A DNA stretch of 43,626 bases from Myxococcales bacterium (GCA_018780435.1 JADMJS010000425.1:1-43626), one strand, 5' to 3'; positions 15,254-24,050 are shown, counted from the first letter of the stretch. A program made the numbers and translations. The notes: generated by a model not told the origin, from the letters alone.

Positions 15254-16984
15254 TTGGCTTATCTCGTCCTGGCTCGGAAGTGGCGTCCCGGAACCTTCGA
15301 CGCGATCATCGGGCAGGAGCACGTCACCCGTGCTCTCCGAAACGCAATCAAGCTCGACCGCGTCGCTCACGCGTTCCTGTTCACCGGGGCCCGCGGCGTC
15401 GGCAAGACGACGGCGGCGCGTGTGCTCGCCAAGGCGCTCCAGTGCGTCGACGGGCCGACGGAAGAGCCCTGTGGGGTCTGCCCGGCGTGCACCGAGATCG
15501 CGACGTCATCGAACGTCGACGTCTTCGAGATCGACGGCGCGTCGAATCGCGGCATCGGCGAGATCCGCGAGCTCCGCGACGGCGTCGCCTACGCGCCGCA
15601 ACGCGACCGCTTCAAGATCTACATCATCGACGAGGTCCACATGCTGACGCAGGAGGCCTTCAACGCCCTCCTGAAGACGCTCGAAGAGCCACCGCGTCAC
15701 GTGAAGTTCATCTTCGCGACCACGGAGCCTCAGAAGATCCCGGTCACCATCCTGTCGCGCTGTCAGCGGTATGACTTCAAGCGGGTCCCGCTTGGGCAGG
15801 TCAAGGCCCACCTCGAAGCGCTGCTCACGGCCGAAGGTGTCACGATCGCCGATGACGGCCTCAAGATGATCGCGCGTGAGTCGGAGGGCTCGATGCGCGA
15901 CTCGCTCAGCCTCCTCGACCGGGTCATCAGCTTCGCCGGGACCGAAGCGAGCGCCGAGGCGGTGGCTCAGTGTCTCGGGATCGCCGACCGCAAGTGGATC
16001 ATGGAGCTCGTCCGCGCGCTAGTGAAGGGCAACACCGCCGCGGCCCTCGAGGTGGTCGCTGAAGTCAATCAGTACGGGCTCGATCTCCGCTCCTTCTCCG
16101 AGGAGGCGCTCCACACGCTCCGCGACCTCGTCGTCGTCAAGATCGCCGGCGCCGAGGCCCGCGCGGCCGACCTGTCCGACGTCGAAGCCAAGACCCTGGT
16201 CAAGCTGGGCGAAGACGTCCACGTCGTCGCGATGCAGCGTCTCTTCCAAGTGATGCTGAAAGGCGTCGATGAAATGGCCGAGTCGCGGCACCCCCGCCTC
16301 GTACTGGAGATGGCCATCGTCCGGGCGACCGCCGCGCTCGAGTTCCAGGGCCTCCCCGACGTCCTGGGACGGCTTGAGGCGATCGAGAGTCGCCTCGCGT
16401 CCGGCGCACCGGCCCCGGCCCAGCGCGCTCCCGCGCCGTCGATGGCGGCCCCGGTTCGGCCCTCGCCGGGCCCGTCGTCACCCGCGATGCCGCAACGGGT
16501 CGCCTCGGCCGCGGCCCCGCAGCGGCCCGCGGGCCCGACGCCCCACTCAGGCCATGTCGATAGCAGCCCGGGCTCGGGCATGACGGCCGAGGACTGGCCG
16601 TCGATCATCCGAGAGGTGAAGCAGAAGGAGCCCCTCCTCGCGACGATGATGGAAGCGACCCGCGTTCTCCGCATCGAAGGCCCGCTGCTGGTGCTCGGTA
16701 CGGCCAACAAATTCTACGCGACGCAGCTCTCGTCGGCCTCCACGCTCGACAAGCTCATGATCTGGCTGCGACCCCGGCTCGGCGGCGCCGCGCGGGTCGC
16801 CGTCGAGATGGCGAGCGCCGAAGGGACCATCGCCGCAGAACGCACCAACAAACGGTCGGCCGCCGAAGCCGACCGGCGCACCGAGCTCGAAGCGCACCCG
16901 GTCACGCAAGCGGCCGTTCGAGCGACTCAGGGCCGCGTGGTGGACCTCCGAATCGAGAACCCCCAGCAGGCCGAGGACGACTAA
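15254..16984 (+). CDS. dnaX: DNA polymerase III subunits gamma/tau (DnaX)
   Basis: The clamp-loader ATPase motor that loads the sliding clamp and couples the replicative polymerases. The 576 residues show Walker A GARGVGKT at 45-52, the four zinc cysteines C64, C73, C76 and C79, the D-E-V-H box at 126-129 and the S-R-C sensor/arginine finger at 168-170. A collar helical region is followed by a Pro/Ala-rich linker (about 380-435) and a tau-like C-terminal domain. The TTG start is supported because the protein then begins MAYLVLARKWRP, in register with known DnaX proteins, and GAAGG lies about 7 bases upstream. I saw no A-rich slippery site for a programmed frameshift, so a short gamma form would have to arise otherwise. 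recR follows 12 bases downstream. Confidence 0.97.
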   Translation: MAYLVLARKWRPGTFDAIIGQEHVTRALRNAIKLDRVAHAFLFTGARGVGKTTAARVLAKALQCVDGPTEEPCGVCPACTEIATSSNVDVFEIDGASNRGIGEIRELRDGVAYAPQRDRFKIYIIDEVHMLTQEAFNALLKTLEEPPRHVKFIFATTEPQKIPVTILSRCQRYDFKRVPLGQVKAHLEALLTAEGVTIADDGLKMIARESEGSMRDSLSLLDRVISFAGTEASAEAVAQCLGIADRKWIMELVRALVKGNTAAALEVVAEVNQYGLDLRSFSEEALHTLRDLVVVKIAGAEARAADLSDVEAKTLVKLGEDVHVVAMQRLFQVMLKGVDEMAESRHPRLVLEMAIVRATAALEFQGLPDVLGRLEAIESRLASGAPAPAQRAPAPSMAAPVRPSPGPSSPAMPQRVASAAAPQRPAGPTPHSGHVDSSPGSGMTAEDWPSIIREVKQKEPLLATMMEATRVLRIEGPLLVLGTANKFYATQLSSASTLDKLMIWLRPRLGGAARVAVEMASAEGTIAAERTNKRSAAEADRRTELEAHPVTQAAVRATQGRVVDLRIENPQQAEDD

Positions 16985-16996
16985 CGGCGCGCCCTG

Positions 16997-17632
16997 ATGC
17001 TCCCTGCCCCGCTCAAGCGCCTCATCGCGGCCCTCTCTCGTTTGCCGGGGGTCGGTGAGAAGACGGCCACCCGCTACGCGTTCCACCTCATGAACCAGCC
17101 CGAGTACGTGGCCGGCGAGCTCGCGCAGGCGCTGACGAGCTTCCGAGAAGAACTCCACTTCTGCCCACGCTGTCATCACCTCGCCGAGCTTCAGCCGGCT
17201 CCGGCGACGGGCACCATCTCGTCCTCGTCGGACCTGTCGGGCCTCTGCGACATCTGCAAGAACCCGCGCCGTGACTCGCGCCGCATCTGCGTGATCGAGT
17301 CGGTCCAGGATCTTATCGCGCTTGAGAAGACAGGCGAGTGGGACGGCGTCTATCACGTCCTCCACGGCTCACTCTCGCCGATGCGGGGGGTCGGTCCCGA
17401 CCAGCTCCGTTGCGCCTCGCTGATAGCGCGCGTCGACGCGGGTGGGGTCGACGAGGTCATCCTCGCGACCAACGCCGACGTCGAAGGGGAAGCGACCGCG
17501 CTCTACCTGCGACGCCTCGTCGGGACGAAGGCGGCGGTGAGCCGCATCGCGACGGGCGTCCCGATGGGAGGGGAGCTCGAGTACCTCGATCGCGGCACGC
17601 TCGGGCGGGCGCTGCGCGACCGGCGTAGCTGA
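16997..17632 (+). CDS. recR: Recombination protein RecR
   Basis: RecR acts with RecF/RecO to load RecA on gapped DNA. The 211 residues contain the N-terminal helix-hairpin-helix (RLPGVGEKTATRYAFHL), a four-cysteine zinc finger (C56, C59, C84, C87) and a TOPRIM domain beginning near C98-V-I-E, with L-S-P-M-x-G-V-G-P-D after it. The two zinc cysteine pairs are 24 residues apart, against roughly 8-11 in typical RecR, because of a Ser/Pro/Ala-rich insertion; this also explains the length above the usual 200. It starts 12 bases after dnaX, probably in the same transcript. The usual intervening gene ebfC/ybaB is absent. Confidence 0.96.
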   Translation: MLPAPLKRLIAALSRLPGVGEKTATRYAFHLMNQPEYVAGELAQALTSFREELHFCPRCHHLAELQPAPATGTISSSSDLSGLCDICKNPRRDSRRICVIESVQDLIALEKTGEWDGVYHVLHGSLSPMRGVGPDQLRCASLIARVDAGGVDEVILATNADVEGEATALYLRRLVGTKAAVSRIATGVPMGGELEYLDRGTLGRALRDRRS

Positions 17633-17659
17633 CGTGAGGGCGGAGTGCGACGTGCAGAA

Positions 17660-17677
17660 GAGGGCCGTTCAGCCCTC
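17660..17677. terminator. GC-rich hairpin between convergent recR and rlmD
   Basis: GAGGGC (17660-17665) pairs with GCCCTC (17672-17677) around a 6-base loop. It lies 27 bases after the recR stop and overlaps the rlmD stop codon on the other strand. The stem is short and there is no clear U tract, so it is only a possible bidirectional terminator. Confidence 0.35.
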
Positions 17678-19153
17678 GTTACGCTCGAAGGTCGCCACGA
17701 GCTCAAGGTGCGGCGTGTGCGGGAACTGGTCGACGGGCCGTAGTCGCGTGAGGCGGTAGCCGGGGCCGTTCATCGTCCGGCCGCTCAGTGCCGACGCGTC
17801 GCGCACGAGGGACTGAGGGTTACACGAGACGTAGACGAGGCGCGGAGCGCCGATGCGGTGGAGGGCTTCGATGGCCGTCGCGTCGAGGCCGGCGCGGGGT
17901 GGATCGACCGTCACCACGTCGACGCCGCCGCAGAGCGACGGGTGCTCCTTCAGCGTCGCGCCGACGTCGCCCACGAGGAAGTCGACGTGGTGGAGGTCAT
18001 TGAGCGCCGCGTTCCGGCGCGCGCTCAGGATGGCCTCGGGCACGAGCTCGATGCCGACGACCTGGGCAGCCCGGCGCGCGAGGACGAGCGCGATGGTCCC
18101 GGTGCCGCAGTAGAGATCGAGCGCCACGCCCACACGGTCCGGCACGGCTTCGGCGAGGACCTCGGCGTAGAGCAGCTCCGCGGTGTTCGTGTTGGGCTGA
18201 AAGAAGGCGCGCGGGTGGATCTCGAAGCGGAGGGGCCCGCCTTGAATCAGGAGCCGCTCCTCGTAGTGGTCTCGTCCGGCGATGACGACCGACTCGAGGC
18301 GCGACCGCTCACCGCGGCGAGCGATGTGGCGGGACCAGACGTAGCCAGACACGGGGAGCGGCGCGAGTACGGCTTCGAGGTCCCGGGCGATCCACTCGGG
18401 ATCTCGCGGGCCCTTGGAGGTCTCCACGGACTCGAGCCCCGTCGTCGTGAGCTCGACGAGACGCTCGCCCGTGCGCATCGATTCCCGAACCGTGAGCGTC
18501 CGCAGAAATCCACCGTCGCCATCGCGAATCGCCGCGCGGAGCCCGAGGCGCTGCGCCCAGCGGGTGACTCGCGGCACGAGCGCTTCGACGCCCTCGCTCA
18601 TGAGCCGGCAGCCCTCGATCGCCACGACCTCGAAGCGGAAGCCGCGAGGCCTTAGCCCGAGCGCGACCGCATCGCCGGCCGTCGCGGGCCCGAAGGAGAA
18701 CTCGAGCTTGTTCCGGTGGCGTTCGGTGAGCGGGGACCGGATGGTCGCTTCGAGCGGGACGCCCGGGAAGAGCTTCGCGGTCTTGGCCGCCTTCATCTCG
18801 ACCTGGGCGCCATAGTCGAGCGCAAGGAAGGCGCAGCCGCCACACGCGGGCTGGAGACGCGGCGACGCATGGGGGCACGGCGGCTCCGACCGATGCGGCG
18901 ACGCCTCCAGGATAGCGAGCAGCTCGGTGTCGATGATGTCGCGGCTACCGCTCGTGACGCGCGCCCTCACGCGCTCGCCCTCCAGCGCTCCGGGGACGTA
19001 AAAGCGGAAGCGTCTCTGCTGGTTAGAGACCTTCATCACGAGGATCGCGACGCCCTGCCCCTCTTCACCGATGCGCTCAATGGTGCATTCGACGACGTCG
19101 TCTTTGCGCGGCCTCCGGCCGTCCTTCGGTTCCGCTCGGGGGAGCTCCGTCAC
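17669..19153 (-). CDS. rlmD: TrmA/RlmD-family rRNA (uracil-5-)-methyltransferase
   Basis: The enzyme transfers a methyl group from SAM to C5 of a uracil in RNA, most likely 23S rRNA. The 494 residues show an N-terminal TRAM domain (about 18-85), iron-sulfur cysteines C93, C104, C107 and C182, the F-F-Q-P-N-T motif near 317-322, SAM motif DLYCGTGT at 346-353, D-P-P-R at 417-420 and the catalytic cysteine C444 in Y-V-S-C-N-P. The C-terminal D-Q-F-P-H-T-P-H-L-E is a family hallmark. The first two iron-sulfur cysteines are farther apart than in E. coli RlmD. The GTG start overlaps the TGA of the upstream lipoprotein gene as GTGA (19150-19153). RlmC- or TrmA-like specificity cannot be excluded. 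Confidence 0.92.
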   Translation of the reverse strand: MTELPRAEPKDGRRPRKDDVVECTIERIGEEGQGVAILVMKVSNQQRRFRFYVPGALEGERVRARVTSGSRDIIDTELLAILEASPHRSEPPCPHASPRLQPACGGCAFLALDYGAQVEMKAAKTAKLFPGVPLEATIRSPLTERHRNKLEFSFGPATAGDAVALGLRPRGFRFEVVAIEGCRLMSEGVEALVPRVTRWAQRLGLRAAIRDGDGGFLRTLTVRESMRTGERLVELTTTGLESVETSKGPRDPEWIARDLEAVLAPLPVSGYVWSRHIARRGERSRLESVVIAGRDHYEERLLIQGGPLRFEIHPRAFFQPNTNTAELLYAEVLAEAVPDRVGVALDLYCGTGTIALVLARRAAQVVGIELVPEAILSARRNAALNDLHHVDFLVGDVGATLKEHPSLCGGVDVVTVDPPRAGLDATAIEALHRIGAPRLVYVSCNPQSLVRDASALSGRTMNGPGYRLTRLRPVDQFPHTPHLELVATFERNEG

Positions 19154-19602
19154 GGTGGGGTCCTCTTGGATTCAATGAGGGTGCGGGCGAGATCACCGAG
19201 GGGCGACGACGTCAGGTCGAGACGGGCCGGCGCGGCCCCCGACGTCGGCGCAAGGCGATACGGCGTGCGCGTGCGCCCAAGGGGCGTGACCGCGCGATGG
19301 GCTTCGAGGACGTCGTCCCACGAGAGCGGCGGTGTCTTGGGCGAGCGGCCGAGAGTCACGCCAGCGGCGATGGCGGCATCGACCAGCGCAACGGACTCGG
19401 CGTTCAGGCGCGCCTTGAACGCGGCCAAGTCCAGGTCGTCGGCCGCCGCGAAGAGGGCGGCGTGGGCGGCCTGAACCGCTGGATCCGCGGGTGTCGCGTC
19501 GGCCCGTGCCTCGGTGGCTTCTCGGGGCGCCGGCTCGCAGCCCGCGACCCAGAGAGCGGCGGCGAAGGCCCAGCCCCCAGCGGCTCGAACGGTCGCGCTC
19601 AT
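19150..19602 (-). CDS. Small predicted lipoprotein, unknown function
   Basis: 150 residues from the ATG at 19602, with signal peptide and lipobox W-V-A-G-C (C22), then an Ala/Asp/Pro-rich linker and a mainly helical, Ala/Leu-rich domain. I recognise no family. The start overlaps the TGA of tatD as ATGA (19599-19602), and the stop overlaps the GTG of rlmD as GTGA, so it is locked between two housekeeping genes. An open frame extends upstream inside tatD, but that part has no signal-peptide logic and is a shadow. Confidence 0.8.
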   Translation of the reverse strand: MSATVRAAGGWAFAAALWVAGCEPAPREATEARADATPADPAVQAAHAALFAAADDLDLAAFKARLNAESVALVDAAIAAGVTLGRSPKTPPLSWDDVLEAHRAVTPLGRTRTPYRLAPTSGAAPARLDLTSSPLGDLARTLIESKRTPP

Positions 19603-20435
19603 GCGGCTCGCTCGCCGAGAAGCGCCGCTGGAAGCCCGTAGAATCGAAGGGCATTTCGAGTCGTCAGGTCGGCGAGCTCGGCCACGGAGAGGCCCCGGAG
19701 CGCCGCCACCTTCTCGGCGGTGAACGTGACGTAAGCCGGCTCGTTCTTCCGTCCGCGATAGGGCATCGGCGCGAGCCACGGCGCGTCGGTCTCGATCAGC
19801 AGGCGCCCTGGCGGCACCCACGCGGCGGCGTCTGGGATCTCGCCCGCCTTCTTGTAGGTCACGATGCCGGGGATCGAGATGTAGCAGCCGAGGGCGACCG
19901 CGCGCTTGCATTCATCGAGCGTGCCCGTGAAGCAGTGGACGAGCGGGGTGATCTCGCCGCGGCCGTGGGACTCGAGGATGGCGAGGCAGTCGTCGTACGC
20001 GTCGCGGATGTGGAGGATGAGGGGCTTCCCCGTCTCGCGCGCGAGATCGATGAAGCGCCGAAGCGCCGCCTGCTGCACGTCGCGCGGCGCGGTCTCGTAG
20101 TAGTAGTCGAGGCCCGACTCGCCGATAGCGACCACCTTCGGGTGCCGCGCCAGCTCGCGCAGGACCTCGTAGGCGTCGTCGTCGAGCAGAGTCGCATGTT
20201 GAGGGTGGATGCCGACCGAGGCCCAGATCTCGGGATCGGTCTCGGCGCGTTTCAACGCCGCCCGCGCGTAGTCGAGCCCGTCGTTGCCCCCGATGGTGAC
20301 CATGAAGCGGACGCCGGCCGCGCGTGCACGCCCGATGACCTCATCGACCGAGTCGTCCCAGGAGCCCTCGTCGAGGTGGCAATGGGTGTCGAAGAACGGG
20401 GTCACTGCAGACGAGCGGGGGTCCGAGACGGCCAT
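19599..20435 (-). CDS. tatD: TatD-family metal-dependent hydrolase / DNase
   Basis: A TIM-barrel metallo-hydrolase of the amidohydrolase type; family members have 3'-5' exonuclease or other phosphodiesterase activity in DNA quality control. In 278 residues all metal-ligand motifs are visible: D-T-H-C-H-L-D at 16-22, G-I-H-P near 75-78, G-E-S-G-L-D-Y with E106, H142 (LHIRD), H167 (HCFTG) and D217 (ETDAPWLAP). The gene lies 30 bases after holB on the same strand, as in many bacteria where tatD follows the delta' gene, and overlaps the small lipoprotein gene by 4 bases. Confidence 0.95.
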   Translation of the reverse strand: MAVSDPRSSAVTPFFDTHCHLDEGSWDDSVDEVIGRARAAGVRFMVTIGGNDGLDYARAALKRAETDPEIWASVGIHPQHATLLDDDAYEVLRELARHPKVVAIGESGLDYYYETAPRDVQQAALRRFIDLARETGKPLILHIRDAYDDCLAILESHGRGEITPLVHCFTGTLDECKRAVALGCYISIPGIVTYKKAGEIPDAAAWVPPGRLLIETDAPWLAPMPYRGRKNEPAYVTFTAEKVAALRGLSVAELADLTTRNALRFYGLPAALLGERAA

Positions 20436-20465
20436 GGAACCTCGAAGGGCCGGTCGGCCCGACTA

Positions 20466-21473
20466 TCAGGCGGCGAGGAAGAGGGTGCGGAGGCCGAGCA
20501 GCACGTGTTCGGCGACGAGCTTCGGCGCGACGTTCCGCGCGGTGGCGATCTCGGCGTCCTGAACGAGCGCGAGCGCGTCACGGAGCCGCTCCGGGTCCGT
20601 GGTGGGCAAGTGAGGGGCTCGATGACGCATCACGAGCCGCTCCGGCGGCATGCCGGCAGCGCGTAACATCGCGTCGCGAAGGGAGATCCGGAAGATGTCG
20701 AGGATCGCGCGCAGCGCCTCGCGTTCGGTCGACGTCCCGCCTTCGGACTTCCGCGGCGTCATCGACTCGGCCAGCTTCAGGAGGCCCATCGGGGAGAGCT
20801 TCGGGATGGCGGAGAGCTGGCGAGTCCACTCTTCGCGGAGCTGCATGGCGGTCGCGCTGGTGAGCGTATCCGCGCCCGAGAGCGACCCGTCGGCGAGGCC
20901 GGCCACTTCGTCCGCCGTGATCGCGTCGAGGCCCTTCTCCCGCATGAGGTAGCCGGCGACGTCCTCGCGCGAGAGCGAGGAGAAGCGGACCATCTGGCAC
21001 CGGCTTCGGATGGTCGCCATGACCGAGCCCGGCTTGGAGGTCAGCAGGATGAAGACGTTGCCGGCAGCGGGCTCTTCGAGGGTCTTGAGGAGCGCGTTGG
21101 CGGCGGCCTCGTGGAGCCGGTCGGCTTCGTGCATGAGGAGGACGCGGAAGTTCCCGTCGATCGGCGCGTATCGCAGGCTGCGCGTAACCTCGCGGACCCG
21201 CTCGATCTTGATGAACTGCCCGTCGGGCTCGACCATCGTCCAATCTGGGTGCGTTCCGGCCGCGATCTGACGACACGGCCGACACTCGCCACACGCGTCT
21301 GCCGTGGGCGTGCGGTCCTTGCAGTTGAGCCGCTGCGCGAAGGCCACCGCGACCTTCGACTTGCCAACGCCGTCGGGGCCCGCGAAGAGCCACGCATGCG
21401 CGACACGGCCGCTGTCCTGCACGCGCCGGAGCCCTTCGATGACCGTGCCATGACCGAGAATACCGCTGAACAC
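20466..21473 (-). CDS. holB: DNA polymerase III subunit delta' (HolB)
   Basis: A clamp-loader subunit that stabilises and positions DnaX. About 335 residues from the GTG at 21473, which gives the typical beginning V-F-S-G-I-L-G-H. A TTG at 21533 would add 20 residues without family resemblance. Visible features are a Walker-A-like GPDGVGKS, zinc cysteines in the C-G-E-C-R-P-C region, N-A-L-L-K-T-L-E-E-P and the S-R-C motif. Delta' proteins often keep the P-loop fold without real ATPase activity. A GGGGAGG stretch lies about 14 bases before the GTG, rather far for a ribosome site, so the start is not certain. It heads the tatD-lipoprotein-rlmD series and is divergent from the aminotransferase gene. 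Confidence 0.92.
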   Translation of the reverse strand: MFSGILGHGTVIEGLRRVQDSGRVAHAWLFAGPDGVGKSKVAVAFAQRLNCKDRTPTADACGECRPCRQIAAGTHPDWTMVEPDGQFIKIERVREVTRSLRYAPIDGNFRVLLMHEADRLHEAAANALLKTLEEPAAGNVFILLTSKPGSVMATIRSRCQMVRFSSLSREDVAGYLMREKGLDAITADEVAGLADGSLSGADTLTSATAMQLREEWTRQLSAIPKLSPMGLLKLAESMTPRKSEGGTSTEREALRAILDIFRISLRDAMLRAAGMPPERLVMRHRAPHLPTTDPERLRDALALVQDAEIATARNVAPKLVAEHVLLGLRTLFLAA

Positions 21474-21559
21474 GCGCGCATCTTGAAGCCTCCCCGACGG
21501 GGTGGCAAGCGGGAGTGAGCCCTTGGAGCGCAACGCGCGCTCCTGTAGCGTCGGCGGAG

Positions 21560-22849
21560 ATGACAGAACACCCTGCCTTGCCGACCGCCTGCCCGGGCCC
21601 CGCCATCGCCGACTTCTTGCTCGACTCCGGCGTGTGCTTCCTAAACCACGGCTCCTTCGGCGCCACTCTACGCGCCGCCGCCGCCGCGCAGACCGAGCTT
21701 CGTGCGCTCCTCGAACGCGAGCCCGTCCACTTCATGTTACGCGAGCTCCCGTGGCGCCTCGAGCGGGCTCGGGAGGCGCTCGCCGGGCTGGTGAAGGCCG
21801 CGCCCGAACACCTCGCGTTCACGCACAACGCGACGACGGGGCTCGCCGGCCTCCTCACGTCCTTGCCGCTGCGGGCCGGCGACGACGTGCTGATGACGGA
21901 CCACGCCTACGGCGCGTGTGTGAACGCCGTCCACGCGGTCGCCGAACGGGCGGGCGCCCGGGTCGTGGTCGCCCAAGTGCCCTTCCCGGTGCCGGAGCCG
22001 GTCCTGCATGAAGCGAGCGAACGCGCCGCCGAAGACTGGCTGGTGGACACCATCCTGGGGGCCGTGACACCGAGGACTCGCTGGGCCGTGCTCGACCACG
22101 TGACCTCACCGACCGCCCTCCGGCTGCCCATCGAGCGCCTCGTGCCGGCGCTGCGTGAGCGCGGCGTCGAGACGGTGGTCGACGGTGCCCACGGCCCCGG
22201 CATGGTGCCGCTCACGCTCGATTCCTTGGGCGCGTGGGCCTACACCGGCAACCTGCACAAGTGGGTGTGCGCGCCCAAAGGAGCGGCGTTCATCCACGTG
22301 CGACCGGACGTGAGGTCGACCGTGAGGCCGGCCGTACTCAGCCATGGCGCCCTCGCCTCCGGCGCCGCCCGCTTCCACGCCGAGCACGACTGGACCGGGA
22401 CCTCGGACCCGACGCCGTGGCTCGTCCTCCCGGACACGCTGCTCGCGCTCGCCCGGCTCCACCCGGCGGGCCTCGCGGGGCTCATGACGGACAATCGTGC
22501 GAAGGCCATCCTCGGTCGGCGGCGGCTCTGCGACGCGCTCGGCATCGCAGCGCCGTGCCCGGCGACCTGGCTGGGCGCGATGGCCACGGTGCCGCTCCCC
22601 GACACCGCACCCGCCGCCCCGATGCGGCGCACCGATCCGCTTCAGGACGAGCTGTGGGCCCACCACCGAATCGAAGTACCCGTAATCCCATGGCCTTTCC
22701 CGGAGTACGGCGGCCGAGTCGTCCCCGTGTCGACGGGACGGACGCCAGGTCGTTTCATCCGGATCTCGATGCAGGCCTATAACCGCGTCGAGCAGGTCGA
22801 CGTCCTCGCCGCCGCCCTCCTCGCGGAGCATGCGGTAGTCGCGCCGTGA
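21560..22849 (+). CDS. PLP-dependent class V aminotransferase (isopenicillin N epimerase-like)
   Basis: 429 residues from the ATG at 21560. A fold-type I PLP enzyme: L-N-H-G-S-F-G at 28-34 binds the cofactor phosphate region, D208 and H211 are in V-D-G-A-H-G-P-G, and the Schiff-base lysine K234 is in TGNLHKWVCAPKG. This lysine motif matches the CefD-like branch, which includes epimerases, cysteine desulfurase-like proteins and C-S lyases, so the exact reaction is open. A GTG at 21515 could extend it by 15 residues, but the NHGSFG register suits the ATG. GGCGGAG directly abuts the ATG and is too close for a normal ribosome site. The stop TGA and the convergent hydrolase stop form the palindrome TGATCA at 22847-22852. 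Confidence 0.87.
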   Translation: MTEHPALPTACPGPAIADFLLDSGVCFLNHGSFGATLRAAAAAQTELRALLEREPVHFMLRELPWRLERAREALAGLVKAAPEHLAFTHNATTGLAGLLTSLPLRAGDDVLMTDHAYGACVNAVHAVAERAGARVVVAQVPFPVPEPVLHEASERAAEDWLVDTILGAVTPRTRWAVLDHVTSPTALRLPIERLVPALRERGVETVVDGAHGPGMVPLTLDSLGAWAYTGNLHKWVCAPKGAAFIHVRPDVRSTVRPAVLSHGALASGAARFHAEHDWTGTSDPTPWLVLPDTLLALARLHPAGLAGLMTDNRAKAILGRRRLCDALGIAAPCPATWLGAMATVPLPDTAPAAPMRRTDPLQDELWAHHRIEVPVIPWPFPEYGGRVVPVSTGRTPGRFIRISMQAYNRVEQVDVLAAALLAEHAVVAP

Positions 22850-23809
22850 TCAGCGCGAGGCGCGCGCCTCGAGCCACGCGGCGAGCTGCGGCCAGAGCGC
22901 ACCGCCGACCTTCTCCCGAAAGACTTTGAAGTGGCCGATCGCGGGGACCCCCAGCTCGGTCGGGGTGACCGTCCGAAGCGCGAGCCGATGGTCCGGGACG
23001 AGGCGCGAGAGGGCCTCTACGGCCACTGGCGGAATATAGTCGTCGTCCGAGAAGGAGACACTGAGGACGTCGCGGCCGAGGCGGCCGAGGTTGTCGCGCG
23101 CCATCGCCTCTCGTTCGGCCTCGAAGTAGGCCGGTGTGCGGCAGCGCCGCGACCACTGCACGGCCACGCCGCCCGGCAGGTCCTCGCCGATCCCCATCCA
23201 GCCGGGAACGTAACCGAGGGCGCGCCCGAAGCCGGGCAGGAGGACGTTGAACTGGAGGCGCCGCTTCTGCTGGAGGTGCGGGAGCGCGTGCCCCCAAAAG
23301 CCGCTGCCGCTCGCGATGAGGAGGGAGGCCTCGGCGTCGTGCAGGCGCGGCGTGAGCAACATCCCCTGGCCTCCGAGGCTGTGCCCAACGAGGAGCAGTG
23401 GGAGGTCGGGGAACGCGGCGCGTGCGTAACGAATCGCGCCGGGGAGGTCGCGATCGGTCCAATCGTCCATGGTCGCGGCTTCGGGCGCCCAGCGGCGGCG
23501 GCGGGACAGCCCGATGCCCCGGTAGTCCCAGGTCAAGACGGCGTGCGCACGCGCGGCGAGAAAGGACGCGAAGGGGTGGTAATACGACTGCGGGACCGCC
23601 GTCGCGGACGAGAGGACCGTGACATAACGCGGCTGCTCGGGCCGGTGCCACACGCCGCGCAAGGACGTGCCGTCGAGCGCGGAGAAGGTCTCGGGCTCCG
23701 AGATCCGGACCGGTTCGTACTTGCGGTGCGATACCGTCGCCGTCGTGTCCGTAATGGCCGGACGGACCAGAGCAGACCAGGGCTGAGCGTTGAGTGACGT
23801 GGCGTTCAT
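22850..23809 (-). CDS. Alpha/beta hydrolase (serine hydrolase family)
   Basis: 319 residues, no signal peptide, so cytoplasmic. The nucleophile elbow is G-H-S-L-G-G with S144. The oxyanion region precedes it (H-A-V-L-T-W-D-Y-R-G-I-G), a candidate acid lies in F-S-D-D-D-Y-I-P-P, and the histidine is in G-H-F-K-V-F. The pattern fits lysophospholipase/S33-like hydrolases; the substrate is unknown. GAGGAG lies about 5 bases before the ATG (23815-23820), a good ribosome site. A small 6-bp hairpin (AGGCGG/CCGCCT, 23827-23841) sits just upstream in the leader. Confidence 0.88.
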   Translation of the reverse strand: MNATSLNAQPWSALVRPAITDTTATVSHRKYEPVRISEPETFSALDGTSLRGVWHRPEQPRYVTVLSSATAVPQSYYHPFASFLAARAHAVLTWDYRGIGLSRRRRWAPEAATMDDWTDRDLPGAIRYARAAFPDLPLLLVGHSLGGQGMLLTPRLHDAEASLLIASGSGFWGHALPHLQQKRRLQFNVLLPGFGRALGYVPGWMGIGEDLPGGVAVQWSRRCRTPAYFEAEREAMARDNLGRLGRDVLSVSFSDDDYIPPVAVEALSRLVPDHRLALRTVTPTELGVPAIGHFKVFREKVGGALWPQLAAWLEARASR

Positions 23810-24050
23810 GGGGACTCCTCGTGAGAAGGCGGTAGCCGCCTCGACGTGGTGAGGATGCTACTGCACGGACGCAGCATCAAACCGAAGCGCCGCAGCCGCG
23901 AACTGCATCCGCGCAGCTCAACCACGACGACTTCACCGGGCGCGCCGCGACTGGGAATTTCCTCGGCCCCTTTCTGGTCATTGGCGGCGTCGCGTTCGAC
24001 TCTGGGACCGCACCGGCGGCAGACGTCGGCGCGTGGGAGCGTCGTCCTCC

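Noticed and set aside
15254..16984. Programmed frameshift for a gamma form of DnaX
   Set aside because: No A6-7G-type slippery run followed by a stem was found in the linker region.
19603..19911. Upstream extension of the small lipoprotein ORF into tatD
   Set aside because: The extension would bury the signal peptide and overlaps tatD heavily; the ATG at 19602 with ATGA overlap explains the gene better.
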